DNA from: Nocardia colli
GTDB taxonomy: Bacteria; Actinomycetota; Actinomycetes; Mycobacteriales; Mycobacteriaceae
NCBI RefSeq assembly: GCF_008704205.1
Contig: NZ_VXLC01000004.1
Span: forward strand, 868,001 to 932,000
Length of the DNA: 64,000 nt
Reading direction: 5' to 3'
Shown: one piece after another, positions 19,386 to 28,603 of the stretch
Layout of the letters: each line of letters starts with the position of its first letter
Position numbering within the stretch: the stretch's first letter is position 1
Position numbers and translations under genes: made by a program
The notes under the pieces: generated by a model
Told to the model about the DNA's origin: nothing
Database searches by the model: none
What the model saw: the letters and a program-made list of their open reading frames with translations, nothing else

Positions 19386-19568
19386 TCATTTCACTCGATG
19401 ACCGGACACTCGACCAGAATTGGGGGCTTTCCTGCCGCGGCGACGACTCGCAGTGCTGAGTCCGTACACCAGTGTTGCGTGTCGGGATGCCGCGGTGATC
19501 CGTTCGGCCACGTGGTAGTCGGCGAGCGGATCTCCCTTGCGCGATCGCAGAATTTCGCGGAAATCCAT
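19386..19568 (-). pseudogene. short unrecognised ORF, possible remnant
   Basis: The 60-codon frame from the ATG at 19568 reads MDFREILRSRKGDPLADYHV and onward with protein-like composition. The same frame is open upstream to about 19770 without any ATG or GTG (for example TILICAPNYADRLDYWTRHV). Upstream conservation-like text without a start suggests a gene that lost its 5' end. I cannot name a family. The rest of 19569-20060 shows no gene; it lies in front of the P450. Confidence 0.3.
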
Positions 19569-20060
19569 CCGGTATTCACCGTGGTTCGAACGAACATGAC
19601 GCGTCCAATAGTCAAGCCGATCCGCATAATTCGGTGCGCAGATGAGGATGGTGGTTTCGACGTCGCCGCTGGCGACACCGGGACGCCGTTGCAGAAGACG
19701 TGGGGTCGATTGTGAATAGCGCTCGGCCCGTGGGGATTCGGCGGAAGAGCCGGGGCCGGGATGCCATCCCGACTAATGTAACGTGTTGACGGGCAACAGG
19801 CCTCAGCGATCCCGCTCGGTGGACACCTATTCACCCAGGTGTTCCTCTGTGGACGATCGGGGAGGTCTGCGACCGAGGCGAATGTGCCGACAGTTGTGCG
19901 GAGATCGTTGCTCGACCGCTGATCCGGGAGTTGGCTTTGACTGACCTGCTCGTAAAGACCGCTTCGCGCAGGCGGGGCACTCAGCGTCGTGCCGTCGCCG
20001 GCCTGGACCGGTTGGCCGGCGATCACGCCGGCGGGCAGCAGGGAAGGAGTGGGATCGCTC

Positions 20061-21437
20061 ATGTCTGAGATGGCGTCCGATCACCAGAAGCCGCTGGCCT
20101 CGAACCGGCCGACGGAAAGGCAACCCGCAGTGGATTTCCGGGACGTCCCGTGCGGGCCCGGGCATTTGCCGATTCTCGGCCACGGTTGGCGATTGCGGCG
20201 CGATCCGGTTCAGTTCATGGTCGATCTGGTCGATGTCGGGAAAATAGCGCGGGTCGATATCGGCAGTCGCGTTGTCTATGTCATCACCGATTTCGAATTA
20301 CTGCACAAGGTTTTGCTGGAAAACTCCGACGAGTTCGAGCGCGGGCTTCTGTTCGAACGAATTCGCCTCATATTCGGTGATTCGTTCATCGTCGCGGATG
20401 GTCAGCAACACCGGGATCTTCGCCGGCTGCTGCAACCAGCATTCCATCGGACATTGCTGGAAAACTACGCGCACGCGATAAAGCGTAACGCGGAGGTATT
20501 GGCGAGTTCGTGGCAGCCCGGCCAGATTGTCGAGGTCCGTTCCGCGCTGCTGGGATTGGTGATCACCGACCTGCTCGGCTCCATGTTCTCCCATGAGCCA
20601 GACGACGACGAGTTGAAACTCATCGTCGGGCTCATCGAGGACATCGCGGCGGGCGCGATAGTGGGCAGTGTGCTGCCGAAGTGGTTGGCGAAACTGCCGT
20701 TGGCGGTGAACCGCAATTTCCTGTCGTCAGGCACGCAGCTTCGGGAGTTCTGCCAGAAGTTGCTCGTCGCACGCCGGGCGAGCGGTGAACGCCGCAACGA
20801 CCTGATCGACCTCCTGCTGAATTCGTTCGGTGACGAACCCCGCAGCGACAAGTTCCTGGCAGAGCAGGCAGTGACCATCCTCTTCGGCGGGATCGACGCC
20901 TCGACCGCCATGCTGACCTGGACTCTGCACGAGTTGGCGCAGCGCCCGGAGGTGGCCGCGCAACTGCGGAAAGAGCTGTCCACGGTCGAAGATCCCAGTC
21001 CTCGGAGCCTCGACAAACTTGACTACCTGAACCGGTTCCTGAACGAGGTCACCCGGCTCCATTCGCCGCTACTGCAGACCCGCCGCACCGTCACGACGGT
21101 CGAACTCGGCGGTTTCACCTTCCCCGCTGGGATAGATATCGGCTACAGCCTTGCCGCCGTTCACCGCAACCCGAACCTTTTCGCCGAGCCCGACACCTTC
21201 GACCCCGATCGGTGGTCGCCCGCCGGGTCGAAATGCCGGACCTTCGTTCCGTTCAGCATGGGCAGCCAGATGTGTATCGGCAACAACGTGGCGTGGATAG
21301 TCCTGCAAACGACTCTGCTCAGTCTGCTGTCGAAATGGGAGTTCCACCCGGTCGCGACCAAGAAGATCGCGCAGGCCATGGGCCCGATTCCTGGGCCGAG
21401 GCGACTTCCGCTCGAGGTCCGTCCAGTCGCCGGATGA
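20061..21437 (+). CDS. cytochrome P450
   Basis: The 458-residue protein carries the P450 hallmarks: I-helix oxygen-activation motif FGGIDASTA, K-helix ExxR in NEVTRLH, and the haem loop FSMGSQMCIG with ligand Cys405. There is no membrane anchor, so it should be a soluble class I enzyme fed by ferredoxin and reductase encoded elsewhere. It has no biosynthetic partner beside it, so the substrate is unknown. The ATG at 20061 follows AAGGAG; a second ATG at 20070 is possible. It is convergent with the ABC transporter genes. Confidence 0.92.
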   Translation: MSEMASDHQKPLASNRPTERQPAVDFRDVPCGPGHLPILGHGWRLRRDPVQFMVDLVDVGKIARVDIGSRVVYVITDFELLHKVLLENSDEFERGLLFERIRLIFGDSFIVADGQQHRDLRRLLQPAFHRTLLENYAHAIKRNAEVLASSWQPGQIVEVRSALLGLVITDLLGSMFSHEPDDDELKLIVGLIEDIAAGAIVGSVLPKWLAKLPLAVNRNFLSSGTQLREFCQKLLVARRASGERRNDLIDLLLNSFGDEPRSDKFLAEQAVTILFGGIDASTAMLTWTLHELAQRPEVAAQLRKELSTVEDPSPRSLDKLDYLNRFLNEVTRLHSPLLQTRRTVTTVELGGFTFPAGIDIGYSLAAVHRNPNLFAEPDTFDPDRWSPAGSKCRTFVPFSMGSQMCIGNNVAWIVLQTTLLSLLSKWEFHPVATKKIAQAMGPIPGPRRLPLEVRPVAG

Positions 21438-21466
21438 TCGCGCGGCCGCAAGTCGCGGAGTTCGGC

Positions 21467-22303
21467 TCAGGTTGTGCCTGATTCGGTGAGCGTTTTGCGG
21501 CGTCCGGACAACCGGCGTACGAGGACGGGTACGACGGCGGTGATGATGAAGAGCGCCGCGGCGACGAGAATGAAGTAGAGCAGAGATCCGTTGCGGCCGA
21601 AGCGCGGGAGGAAAGCAACCTGCTGCCCGGTTGCGGCGACGGCATTGAGGAACGGCGCGTAGGCCTGCAGCGTGAACCCATGGGGCAGCAGATTGAGCGA
21701 GTTCTCGGCCACATAGACCCAGAACAGCAGGGCTGCGACGGCGGCGGACGGGGTGCGAATCAGTGACCCGGCCGCGATACCCACTCCGCATGCGGCGAAC
21801 GCGTAAATCGGGACGGTCCAGAGGAACCGGATGCCGGCCGAGTCGGTGATGTCTACATCTCCATAGAGCTGCGGGAACTGGTGGGGCAACGTGACCATGA
21901 CGACGACGAGCAGCACAACCGTCGAGATTGCCGCGATGATGCCGTAGTAGAACCACCGGGCGAGCGCGACCGTCCAGGTCCGGGGAAACAGGAAGGCATT
22001 GAGATCGCTTGTCTGACCCCGCCATTGGGCTGCGTGGGCGTAGGCGGCGGTGACCATCATGATGGACACGGAAAAGGTCATCACCCAGTACACGGAGTTC
22101 GTGGTGGAGACCGGGGCTACGAAACTCTGTCCGGGGAGGGTGGCGAGTCGTTCTGCGACGGCGGCGATTCCGAAGGTGACGACCAGCGGCAGCGCGAAGG
22201 TGAGGGGGACCGCGACGGCCCACAGGAAGCTGCGTCCGGTGGTGCGGGTCCATTCGGCGGCGATGCCGCGGCGAATCATGGTGGCCGGACCGGGATTGTT
22301 CAT
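21467..22303 (-). CDS. ABC-2 type transporter permease
   Basis: The 278-residue protein has six hydrophobic segments (for example SFLWAVAVPLTFALPLVVTF, WFYYGIIAAISTVVLLVVVM, YFILVAAALFIITAVVPVLV), which is the ABC-2 permease topology. Its start overlaps the ATPase stop by four bases, so the two form one exporter. The substrate is unknown. The preceding MTB12-like secreted protein is on the same strand and may be co-transcribed. Confidence 0.88.
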   Translation of the reverse strand: MNNPGPATMIRRGIAAEWTRTTGRSFLWAVAVPLTFALPLVVTFGIAAVAERLATLPGQSFVAPVSTTNSVYWVMTFSVSIMMVTAAYAHAAQWRGQTSDLNAFLFPRTWTVALARWFYYGIIAAISTVVLLVVVMVTLPHQFPQLYGDVDITDSAGIRFLWTVPIYAFAACGVGIAAGSLIRTPSAAVAALLFWVYVAENSLNLLPHGFTLQAYAPFLNAVAATGQQVAFLPRFGRNGSLLYFILVAAALFIITAVVPVLVRRLSGRRKTLTESGTT

Positions 22304-23037
22304 GGCGCAACGCCGGATGCTCGGTGAGTCGGCAGGCCGGCGATCCGCACGTAGGCGTCTTCGAGGGTGGTCTCGCCGGCACCCAGGGTGTTCATGAGCT
22401 GAGCGAACGGCTGGTCCGCCAGTACGCGCTGGTTTCCGAGGATGACGACGTGGTCGGCGTTGCGTGCGACCTCATCGAGCAGGTGCGTGGCAACCAGGAC
22501 GCAGGTCCCGGCATCGGCGAGGTCGCGCAGCAGTTCGCGGATCCAGCGGATGCCCGCGATATCCAGGCCGTTGAGCGGTTCGTCGAGCAGCAGGGTGCGC
22601 GGGTCGGAGAGCAATGCGGCGGCGATGCCGACACGTTGCAGCATGCCGAGCGAATAGTGCCCCAGCCTGCGATCGGCGACCCGGACGAGGTCGACGATCT
22701 CGAGGACGTCGCCGACTCGACCGGTGGGCACGCCACGGGCACGGGCGAGCCAGCGGAGGTGCCGGCGGGCGGTGTGGCGTGGGTCGAACGCTCGGTAGTT
22801 GAGGTGCATGCCGAGCGTTGCCGGCGTGGTGTGATGGGCCCGGACGAGGGTGCCGTCGACCCGGACGGTGCCGGCGGCAGGTGCGATGACACCGCAGATA
22901 CACCGCAGCAGCGTGGTTTTGCCGGTGCCGTTGAGACCGATCAGGTAGGTGAGTGCCCCGTCAGCCACGGTCAGTTCGGGGACTTCGAGGACGGTTACGC
23001 CCGGGTAGCTCAAGGTGAGGTCATGAATATCTATCAC
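22300..23037 (-). CDS. ABC transporter ATP-binding protein
   Basis: The 245-residue protein has Walker A GLNGTGKTT, the ABC signature YSLGMLQRVGIAAALL (LSGGQ replaced by YSLGM, common in ABC-2 exporters), Walker B TLLLDEP and the switch His in VLVATHLLDE. It powers the permease encoded immediately downstream. The start is a GTG at 23037, 15 bases after the MTB12-like stop. Confidence 0.93.
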   Translation of the reverse strand: MIDIHDLTLSYPGVTVLEVPELTVADGALTYLIGLNGTGKTTLLRCICGVIAPAAGTVRVDGTLVRAHHTTPATLGMHLNYRAFDPRHTARRHLRWLARARGVPTGRVGDVLEIVDLVRVADRRLGHYSLGMLQRVGIAAALLSDPRTLLLDEPLNGLDIAGIRWIRELLRDLADAGTCVLVATHLLDEVARNADHVVILGNQRVLADQPFAQLMNTLGAGETTLEDAYVRIAGLPTHRASGVAP

Positions 23038-23052
23038 GGCGCTCGGAGCCGG

Positions 23053-23535
23053 TCAGAAGTCACAGGCCATCGGCAGGCCCACGGCCCTGACGCCCTCGCA
23101 CACGGAACTGTTGGACAGCTTCCAGGCACCATCGATACGCTTCCAGACCACAGTCGCCTGCAAGGTCGGTTTTCCCACGGACTTGCTGACCAGCTTCGCG
23201 GTGTGCACGTTGCCGTTGTGGGTTTCGGGACCGGTGATGTCATTCGACCCGAGCGGAGCTCGGTACCAGCCGAGGTTGTAGAGGGTGCGGGCAACCACGA
23301 CCGCGCGCATGCCGCCTTCCATCTGGGCAGCCTTGGCCTCGTCGGAGCCGGGCTCTTCGATCAGGAAATCGACCTGAGCGTTGAGTTCGTCCAGGGTGGG
23401 GACTTCGCTGGTAATGGGGAGCAAACCGGGAGCGGCGGCGGCGACAGGGGCATTGACAACTGAGGCGCCAGTCGTGACCACAGCGACCGCTACGATCGTC
23501 GACACGCTACCGGCGACAATTTTGAGGGTCTTCAT
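23053..23535 (-). CDS. secreted MTB12-like antigen
   Basis: The 160-residue protein has a clear Sec signal peptide (charged MKTLK, hydrophobic core, Ala-rich cleavage region around residue 35). It continues with the fold of the mycobacterial low-molecular-weight antigen MTB12/CFP-2 (TLDELNAQVDFLIEE, KAAQMEGG, VVWKRIDGAWKLSNSSVCEGV). Two Cys residues near the C-terminus may pair. MTB12 proteins are abundant secreted proteins of unknown function. GAGGA before the ATG supports the start. The ABC exporter genes follow on the same strand. Confidence 0.85.
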   Translation of the reverse strand: MKTLKIVAGSVSTIVAVAVVTTGASVVNAPVAAAAPGLLPITSEVPTLDELNAQVDFLIEEPGSDEAKAAQMEGGMRAVVVARTLYNLGWYRAPLGSNDITGPETHNGNVHTAKLVSKSVGKPTLQATVVWKRIDGAWKLSNSSVCEGVRAVGLPMACDF

Positions 23536-23563
23536 CTTTCATCCTCTGATTGACTGGAACAAT

Positions 23564-23590
23564 GCCTGACATGTCATCGAATGTTCAGGC
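23564..23590. repeat. inverted repeat between methyltransferase and MTB12-like gene
   Basis: GCCTGACAT (23564-23572) pairs with ATGTTCAGGC (23581-23590) with one bulged base and an 8-base loop. It lies downstream of the methyltransferase and 29 bases upstream of the MTB12-like start. It could be a terminator without a strong U run or an operator. Confidence 0.4.
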
Positions 23591-23639
23591 GGCCAAAGTA
23601 ATTCGCGCGTACGAGATTACTCCTGTTCCGGCCGGTTTC

Positions 23640-24452
23640 TCAGGGTTTGCGGCCGATGGCGCCGTCCATGACCATTCGAGTCTCCGGCAGATCCGGACGG
23701 AGCCACTGCTGTATCGGCACCACGCCGGGTTCGAACAACTCGAAGCCGGCGAGGAACGCTTCGGTCTGTTTCGCGGACCGGAATTCGACTTGGGCCGAGG
23801 TGCCCTTGGTAGCGGTGAGCACCTCGAGTATCTCGGGGGAGGTATCGAGGGAGCCGTGGGTGATTGCCAGGTAACTGCCTGGTGTCATCCGATCGCGGAA
23901 GGTGGCGAGGATCCCGGCGGGATCTTCGTCGTCCGTGATGTAGTGCAGCACGCCGATGAGCAGGATCGCCACCGGCTCGTCGAAGTCGATCAGGGAGTTG
24001 GTCGTCAGCTGATCGATGATGTCGCGAGGACGCCGAATGTCGCCCAGCAATGCTGAGACACCATGGGGGTCGGCCAGCAGCGCCTCGCAATGGACGTGCA
24101 CCACCGGGTCGTAATCCACGTACACCACCCGGGCCGACGGCTCGATCTCCCGAGCTGCCTCGTGCAGGTTGGGCGAGGCGGGGATGCCCGAGCCGAGATC
24201 GACGAACTGACGGATACCGGCTTCCGCGGCCATCCGGACCGCCTTGAGCGCGAAACTCCGGGCGAACCAGGCCACGGTCTTGACTTCGGGTGCGTCAGCG
24301 AGCATTTCGTTCGCTAGGTTGCGGTCGGTGTCGCGATTGTCCTTTCCGCCTAACAGGTAGTCATACACCCGGGCGGAATTGGGCTGATCGGGTTTGAATG
24401 GTTGCGGTGTTCGGTCGTCCGCCGACACCGGCCCTTCGGTTCCATGGACCAC
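23640..24452 (-). CDS. SAM-dependent methyltransferase (Methyltransf_19)
   Basis: The 270-residue protein matches the actinobacterial Methyltransf_19 family: PNSARVYDYLLGGKDN near the start, SAM motif FVDLGSGIPASPNLHE, VVYVDYDPVVHVHCEALL and LLIGVLHYITD. The family is numerous in Streptomyces and Nocardia, and its substrates are mostly unknown. The start is a GTG at 24452; a GTG at 24428 follows a better ribosome site and is a good alternative. It stands alone. Confidence 0.9.
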   Translation of the reverse strand: MVHGTEGPVSADDRTPQPFKPDQPNSARVYDYLLGGKDNRDTDRNLANEMLADAPEVKTVAWFARSFALKAVRMAAEAGIRQFVDLGSGIPASPNLHEAAREIEPSARVVYVDYDPVVHVHCEALLADPHGVSALLGDIRRPRDIIDQLTTNSLIDFDEPVAILLIGVLHYITDDEDPAGILATFRDRMTPGSYLAITHGSLDTSPEILEVLTATKGTSAQVEFRSAKQTEAFLAGFELFEPGVVPIQQWLRPDLPETRMVMDGAIGRKP

Positions 24453-24603
24453 AGGGGTAACCGTAGCCGATCGCTACCGCCGACGGGGGGCCTTCGCAGA
24501 TCTGCTGCCCCGATGGGCGCATTGCCCGAACGAGGCGCTGCTTTGCCCGCCCGAACCGGCCCCCGGTTTGAACCATCGGCGAACCATGTTCCGACACAAG
24601 GTT

Positions 24604-25698
24604 TTACGAACCTGTTTCAGCCAAGGCGACTGCGTGTGCCACCGCGGACCGCGCCCGGTCGACGGTCGCATAGCGGCCGAGTCCGCAGGGGGACGCGACG
24701 TCCAGCAGGCCGCCGAAGGCCGACTCCGCCGTCGCCAGCGCCTCCCGTGCTTGCGCGAGCGGCTGCGCCGGATGCGCGAGTCCGGCGACAACCCGCGTGG
24801 TGGCAGGCAATTCGAGGCCGGCCAGCGGCGCGTAGTACCGCGGCCGAACCGGCGCCTGTTTGCCGTCGCCGATGGGGAAGTGGACGAACTCGAGCTGCCT
24901 TCCCGCAGGCCAGTATCGCGCGATCGCGTTGGCCAGCGTGACGACCGGGGCCGCCGATCTCGGCCGCACGACCGGCTTGTCGTCGAGGCTCCCGTAGCAG
25001 AGGTGTATGCCGAAACGGGAGTCGTGGGGCGCCCGGGCGACGAGTCGGGCGATGGCTCGGCCGACCGCGGTGGCCGGAGCGCGCCGCAGGCCCGCGGGTG
25101 TTCCCGTGCAGATGAGCGTCTCCGCCGGCAGTTCGAGTTGGAAAACGACGTTGTCCCGCAACGCTTCCTGGATCCGGACGATCTCCCTGACGGTCGCGTC
25201 GACAAGCGGGCGATAATAAGGAAAGCCTCGGTCACCGTGGCCGACCGAGCCTCGACGCCGCAGCAGCATCCGCGCCTCGAAGGCGATGAAACCGATGACA
25301 AAGGGCGTCGGTATGCCTACCTGCAAGCGCAGTCCGGGATCGGTGCGGCGCACCTCGGCCAGCGCGTCCATCGCCCGTCCGGCCTCCGCCGCATAGCCGA
25401 GCGCGGCGTCGACATCGGCCTCGGCCAGCGATCGGCCGGCCCGAAGCCGGAACGTGTCGCGGGAACGCAGCGTCGACCAATCACCGGTGCGCACGGGCGC
25501 CAGCGCCGGGATCTTGCCGAGCCGGTCGATGATCGGTCTGACGTACCACTGGGCGCGATAGGGATCCGCTTCACCGCCCGGAATGAGGCCGTCCAGGAAT
25601 TCCCCGGCTGTGTCGACGGCGAACGCCATTGCCTTTTCCGGACTGTCCAACTGCGGGGGCAAACTGCCCACGAAGTGAATCCTGCGCTTAGGCTGCAC
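24604..25698 (-). CDS. MetE/UROD-superfamily protein
   Basis: The 364-residue protein starts at a GTG (VQPKRRIHFVGSLP) and has a TIM-barrel layout resembling the C-terminal half of cobalamin-independent methionine synthase. It keeps the HxC zinc pair in GIHLCYGSL and a third Cys in ASPCGLGR, the position of the MetE zinc Cys. It lacks the N-terminal folate half of MetE, so it is a stand-alone methyltransferase or lyase of unknown substrate. VVFQLELPAETL and FVHFPIGD are further conserved-looking strands. Confidence 0.65.
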   Translation of the reverse strand: MQPKRRIHFVGSLPPQLDSPEKAMAFAVDTAGEFLDGLIPGGEADPYRAQWYVRPIIDRLGKIPALAPVRTGDWSTLRSRDTFRLRAGRSLAEADVDAALGYAAEAGRAMDALAEVRRTDPGLRLQVGIPTPFVIGFIAFEARMLLRRRGSVGHGDRGFPYYRPLVDATVREIVRIQEALRDNVVFQLELPAETLICTGTPAGLRRAPATAVGRAIARLVARAPHDSRFGIHLCYGSLDDKPVVRPRSAAPVVTLANAIARYWPAGRQLEFVHFPIGDGKQAPVRPRYYAPLAGLELPATTRVVAGLAHPAQPLAQAREALATAESAFGGLLDVASPCGLGRYATVDRARSAVAHAVALAETGS

Positions 25699-25802
25699 CG
25701 CGCCAGTGTCGCATATCGACCGTCTCGCGACGTAAGCGTTGCCCGACTCTCGGCGGGCGTCGGATTCGACCACCTGGCAGCGAGATTCGACCGATCGGCG
25801 CG

Positions 25803-26993
25803 TCACCCCACCGCGAGCGGACCTGGTCGCCGTTTCTTCAGTTTGCTGATCAGGCGACGCTGTTCCCGGAGGCCGGCCGCGGCCAACGTCGGTTTGACCG
25901 CGGAGGCGAAGGCATAGAAGAGGATGTGGTTCAGTCCCGCGTCGAGGTAGGGGTCCAGCCAGCGTTCGACATCGGCGGCGGTGCCGGACGGCATCAGGGC
26001 GCGCACCAATTCGGGTGTGACATGTTTGCTGTATTCGGCGAACCGCTCGCCCTCGAAGACGGCGGGATCGACCTGCGAATAACCGGGGTTGTCCGCGCCG
26101 AGCGGGTGTGTCGCCCCGGCCGCGGTCCAGCTCGCTCCCGGCATGACCAGCGCCATGGCTTGGATGAAGGGCGCGCGGCACAGTTCGTCGAGGACACGCT
26201 GGTCGGGCGCGAGCAGCGGGGCCAGTAGCACGCTGCGGTGCAAGGTTTCCGGGTCGCGCCCAGCGTCCTGGGCGCCGCGCGCGAAGTGGGTCGCGGCGGT
26301 GTGCCAGGAGGTGGTGGTGTCGTTGAGGATGAACATCCAGCCGTCGCCGTGCTGCCCGGCGATCCGGCACGCGCGTGGGCCTTGCGCGGCGACCCAGACC
26401 GGGGGAGTCGTGCCATCGAGTGGTGGCAGCCCGAATCTGGCGGCGTGCCAGTCGTGGAACGGCCCTGTGTGCGTGAGCAATTCGTCCGGAGCGGCCCACG
26501 CGGCGCGCAACGCGGTCAAGGCGTCGGCCAAGCGCCCGGCGCGCGGCTCGAGGGTCAGTCCGTAGGGGACGGTGTTCTCGTATTCGCCCGACCCGATCCC
26601 CAGCACGACCTTGCCGCGGGACAGATGATGCAACGACATCCACGCCCGCGCCAGATCGGCCGGACTGCGCCGGACCACATCGGTGACCGCGACCCCCATC
26701 ACCGGCCCGCGCGGACGAGCCCAACGAGCAAGTGCGACAGTCGGATCCAGGTATGCGTCCAGCGAGGAAACGAAGCGCGCCATCGGCGAAAACCGAACGT
26801 TCCACGCGGCAGCCGGAAACGCCGACTTGGTGTGGTCGGAAAACCACACGTCATCGACCCCGAGCACCCTCGCGGTCCGCATGTTCATCCTGATCGCCCA
26901 CACAGGAGCAACCGGCTCGATCAAGGACCCGACCCGCACCCGGTCATCCCGCCGCCGAACCTTGTACGAACTTTCGCGCCGGCCCATCGCCAC
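25803..26993 (-). CDS. LLM-class flavin/F420-dependent oxidoreductase
   Basis: The 396-residue protein matches the luciferase-like monooxygenase superfamily, actinobacterial F420 branch: VDDVWFSDHTKSAFP, GVAVTDVVRRSPADLARAWMSLHHLSRGKVVLGIGSGE and PVWVAAQGPRACRIAGQHGDGWMF. It probably uses reduced F420 or FMN to reduce or oxidise a small molecule. Several starts are possible (26993 GTG, 26987 ATG or a GTG near VRVGSL); the conserved part begins around residue 20. It lies upstream of the MetE-like gene on the same strand with a 104-base gap. Confidence 0.88.
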   Translation of the reverse strand: MAMGRRESSYKVRRRDDRVRVGSLIEPVAPVWAIRMNMRTARVLGVDDVWFSDHTKSAFPAAAWNVRFSPMARFVSSLDAYLDPTVALARWARPRGPVMGVAVTDVVRRSPADLARAWMSLHHLSRGKVVLGIGSGEYENTVPYGLTLEPRAGRLADALTALRAAWAAPDELLTHTGPFHDWHAARFGLPPLDGTTPPVWVAAQGPRACRIAGQHGDGWMFILNDTTTSWHTAATHFARGAQDAGRDPETLHRSVLLAPLLAPDQRVLDELCRAPFIQAMALVMPGASWTAAGATHPLGADNPGYSQVDPAVFEGERFAEYSKHVTPELVRALMPSGTAADVERWLDPYLDAGLNHILFYAFASAVKPTLAAAGLREQRRLISKLKKRRPGPLAVG

Positions 26994-27029
26994 CCCCGAG
27001 AGGAATCCTGCTCGAGTTATAGCAAGAAG

Positions 27030-27263
27030 CTAGGACTCCTGACCCGGAAACGCGCGTATCACCTTCTGACGGACCAACGCACGCAGGTGCTTGTCCCCAT
27101 GCGGGTCCATCCCCTCGGCGACAAAGACAGCGTCGGTAAACGAGTCGACGTCCGAAGGCGGCGATGTGCAGAACCTGTTCCGCTCGTCCGGCGGCAGGCA
27201 GAAACCGTGATCGACGCACAGGCTGTCGAGCAGCGACACCACGTCCACCCGATCAACATCCAT
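27030..27263 (-). CDS. small hypothetical protein
   Basis: The 77-residue frame (LLDSLCVDHGFCLPPDERN, SFTDAVFVAEGMDPHGDKHL, VRQKVIRAF) has protein-like composition and a plausible two-helix architecture with three Cys. I do not recognise a family, although short proteins of this kind, with a variable regulatory look, are common in Nocardia. No good ribosome site is visible before the ATG, so expression is uncertain. It lies just upstream of the LLM gene on the same strand and may share its transcript. Confidence 0.5.
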   Translation of the reverse strand: MDVDRVDVVSLLDSLCVDHGFCLPPDERNRFCTSPPSDVDSFTDAVFVAEGMDPHGDKHLRALVRQKVIRAFPGQES

Positions 27264-27456
27264 GACTGGAATCTAGCCGAGATGAGTTCTCGAACCGTAG
27301 CGGTCATCGACCAGACGATCGATGACTTCGGCGCGGCCCGGGAGACGATGGACTGCGCCATCCCGGCCAGGGCCGTGGTCTGGGCGAATTCCGCTCAGTG
27401 GGAGGGTTTTTCCAGTCGTGATTCGACGGATTGTCCATCCATTTACCGTGAGCACG

Positions 27457-28590
27457 ATGAGCGACGGCAATCCTGATCCGACCGCGCGCCGACAGCTGAC
27501 GGTGAGTGCGCGCAACGCCGAAAGTATCGCCGCGGCGCTGTCTCGATGGCTGGCCACCAGAATCGCCGCCGACCAGCCGCCCGAGATTTCGGCGCTGTCG
27601 AGTCCAGAGGGTTCTGGAATGTCCAGCTCGACAGTATTTTTCGACGCGAGATGGACGGTCGGCGGTCTGCCCGTCCGCGAGTCTTTCGTAGCCAGGATGG
27701 CCCCGGAACTCGACTCGTTCCCGGTCTTCGAGACCTATGACCTGGCCCGGCAATTCGACATCATGGTCGGCGTGGCAGCCGCCACCGATGTGCCGATGCC
27801 GGAGCTGTGCTGGTTGGAGACCGACGAATCACCGCTCGGCGCAACATTTTTCGTGATGAAGCGGATAGTCGGCCGGATACCCGCGGACAATCCGCCGTAT
27901 GTGTTCACCGGCTGGTTGTTCGATGCCACGGTCGAGGAGCGTGCCCGGCTCGCCGCGAACACCGTCGAGGTGATCTCGAAGATCCACGCGATTCCCGAAC
28001 CGGCCGTGCGGTTTCCGATGCTCACGGGACCGGGGCAGGCACTGCGCAGGCACGTCGACTCCGTTCGCGCGCTGTACCGCTGGGGACTCGTCGACGACGG
28101 ATTTCGAATCCCGATCGTGGAGCGCGGGTTCGAGTGGCTGGAGGCGCGCTGGCCCGCCGAACCGGGACCTGACGTATTGCTGTGGGGCGACGCGCGGCCG
28201 GGCAATATCCTCTACCGCGGTTTCGAGCCGGTCGGCGTGCTGGATTGGGAACTTGCGGCGCTCGGCCCGCGGGAAATCGACCTCGCGTGGCTCATCTTCA
28301 TGCACCGTTTCTTCCAGGATATCGCCACCCGCTTCGACCACCCGGGACTGCCCGACTTTCTGTGCCGCGCCGATGTCGTCACGAAATACGAAGAACTGAG
28401 CGGACATTCGGTGCGCGATCTGGACTTCCACCTGGTCTACGCCGCGCTGCGGCATGCCATCGGCATGGCCAGGATCAAGCGCCGGATGATCCATTTCGGC
28501 GAAGACACCGACACTCCCGACCGCGACGACTACGTCATGCACCGAGCCGGGCTCACCGCGCTGCTCGACGGAACCTATGCATGGGATTGA
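27457..28590 (+). CDS. phosphotransferase family protein (APH/choline-kinase fold)
   Basis: The 377-residue protein has the aminoglycoside-phosphotransferase fold: catalytic loop WGDARPGNILY (Asp and Asn conserved, first His of the usual HGD replaced by Trp) and metal-binding VLDWELAALGPREIDLAWL. It is of the acyl-CoA-dehydrogenase-associated FadE36-like type found in mycobacteria. The substrate is unknown. The next gene follows after 13 bases and is likely in the same operon. The GTG at 27448 is an alternative start. Confidence 0.85.
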   Translation: MSDGNPDPTARRQLTVSARNAESIAAALSRWLATRIAADQPPEISALSSPEGSGMSSSTVFFDARWTVGGLPVRESFVARMAPELDSFPVFETYDLARQFDIMVGVAAATDVPMPELCWLETDESPLGATFFVMKRIVGRIPADNPPYVFTGWLFDATVEERARLAANTVEVISKIHAIPEPAVRFPMLTGPGQALRRHVDSVRALYRWGLVDDGFRIPIVERGFEWLEARWPAEPGPDVLLWGDARPGNILYRGFEPVGVLDWELAALGPREIDLAWLIFMHRFFQDIATRFDHPGLPDFLCRADVVTKYEELSGHSVRDLDFHLVYAALRHAIGMARIKRRMIHFGEDTDTPDRDDYVMHRAGLTALLDGTYAWD

Positions 28591-28603
28591 GAGGAAACAG
28601 CTG

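Noticed and set aside
19391..20062. 223-codon minus-strand frame upstream of the P450
   Set aside because: Pro/Ser/Arg-rich shadow; another frame of the same strand looks more protein-like.
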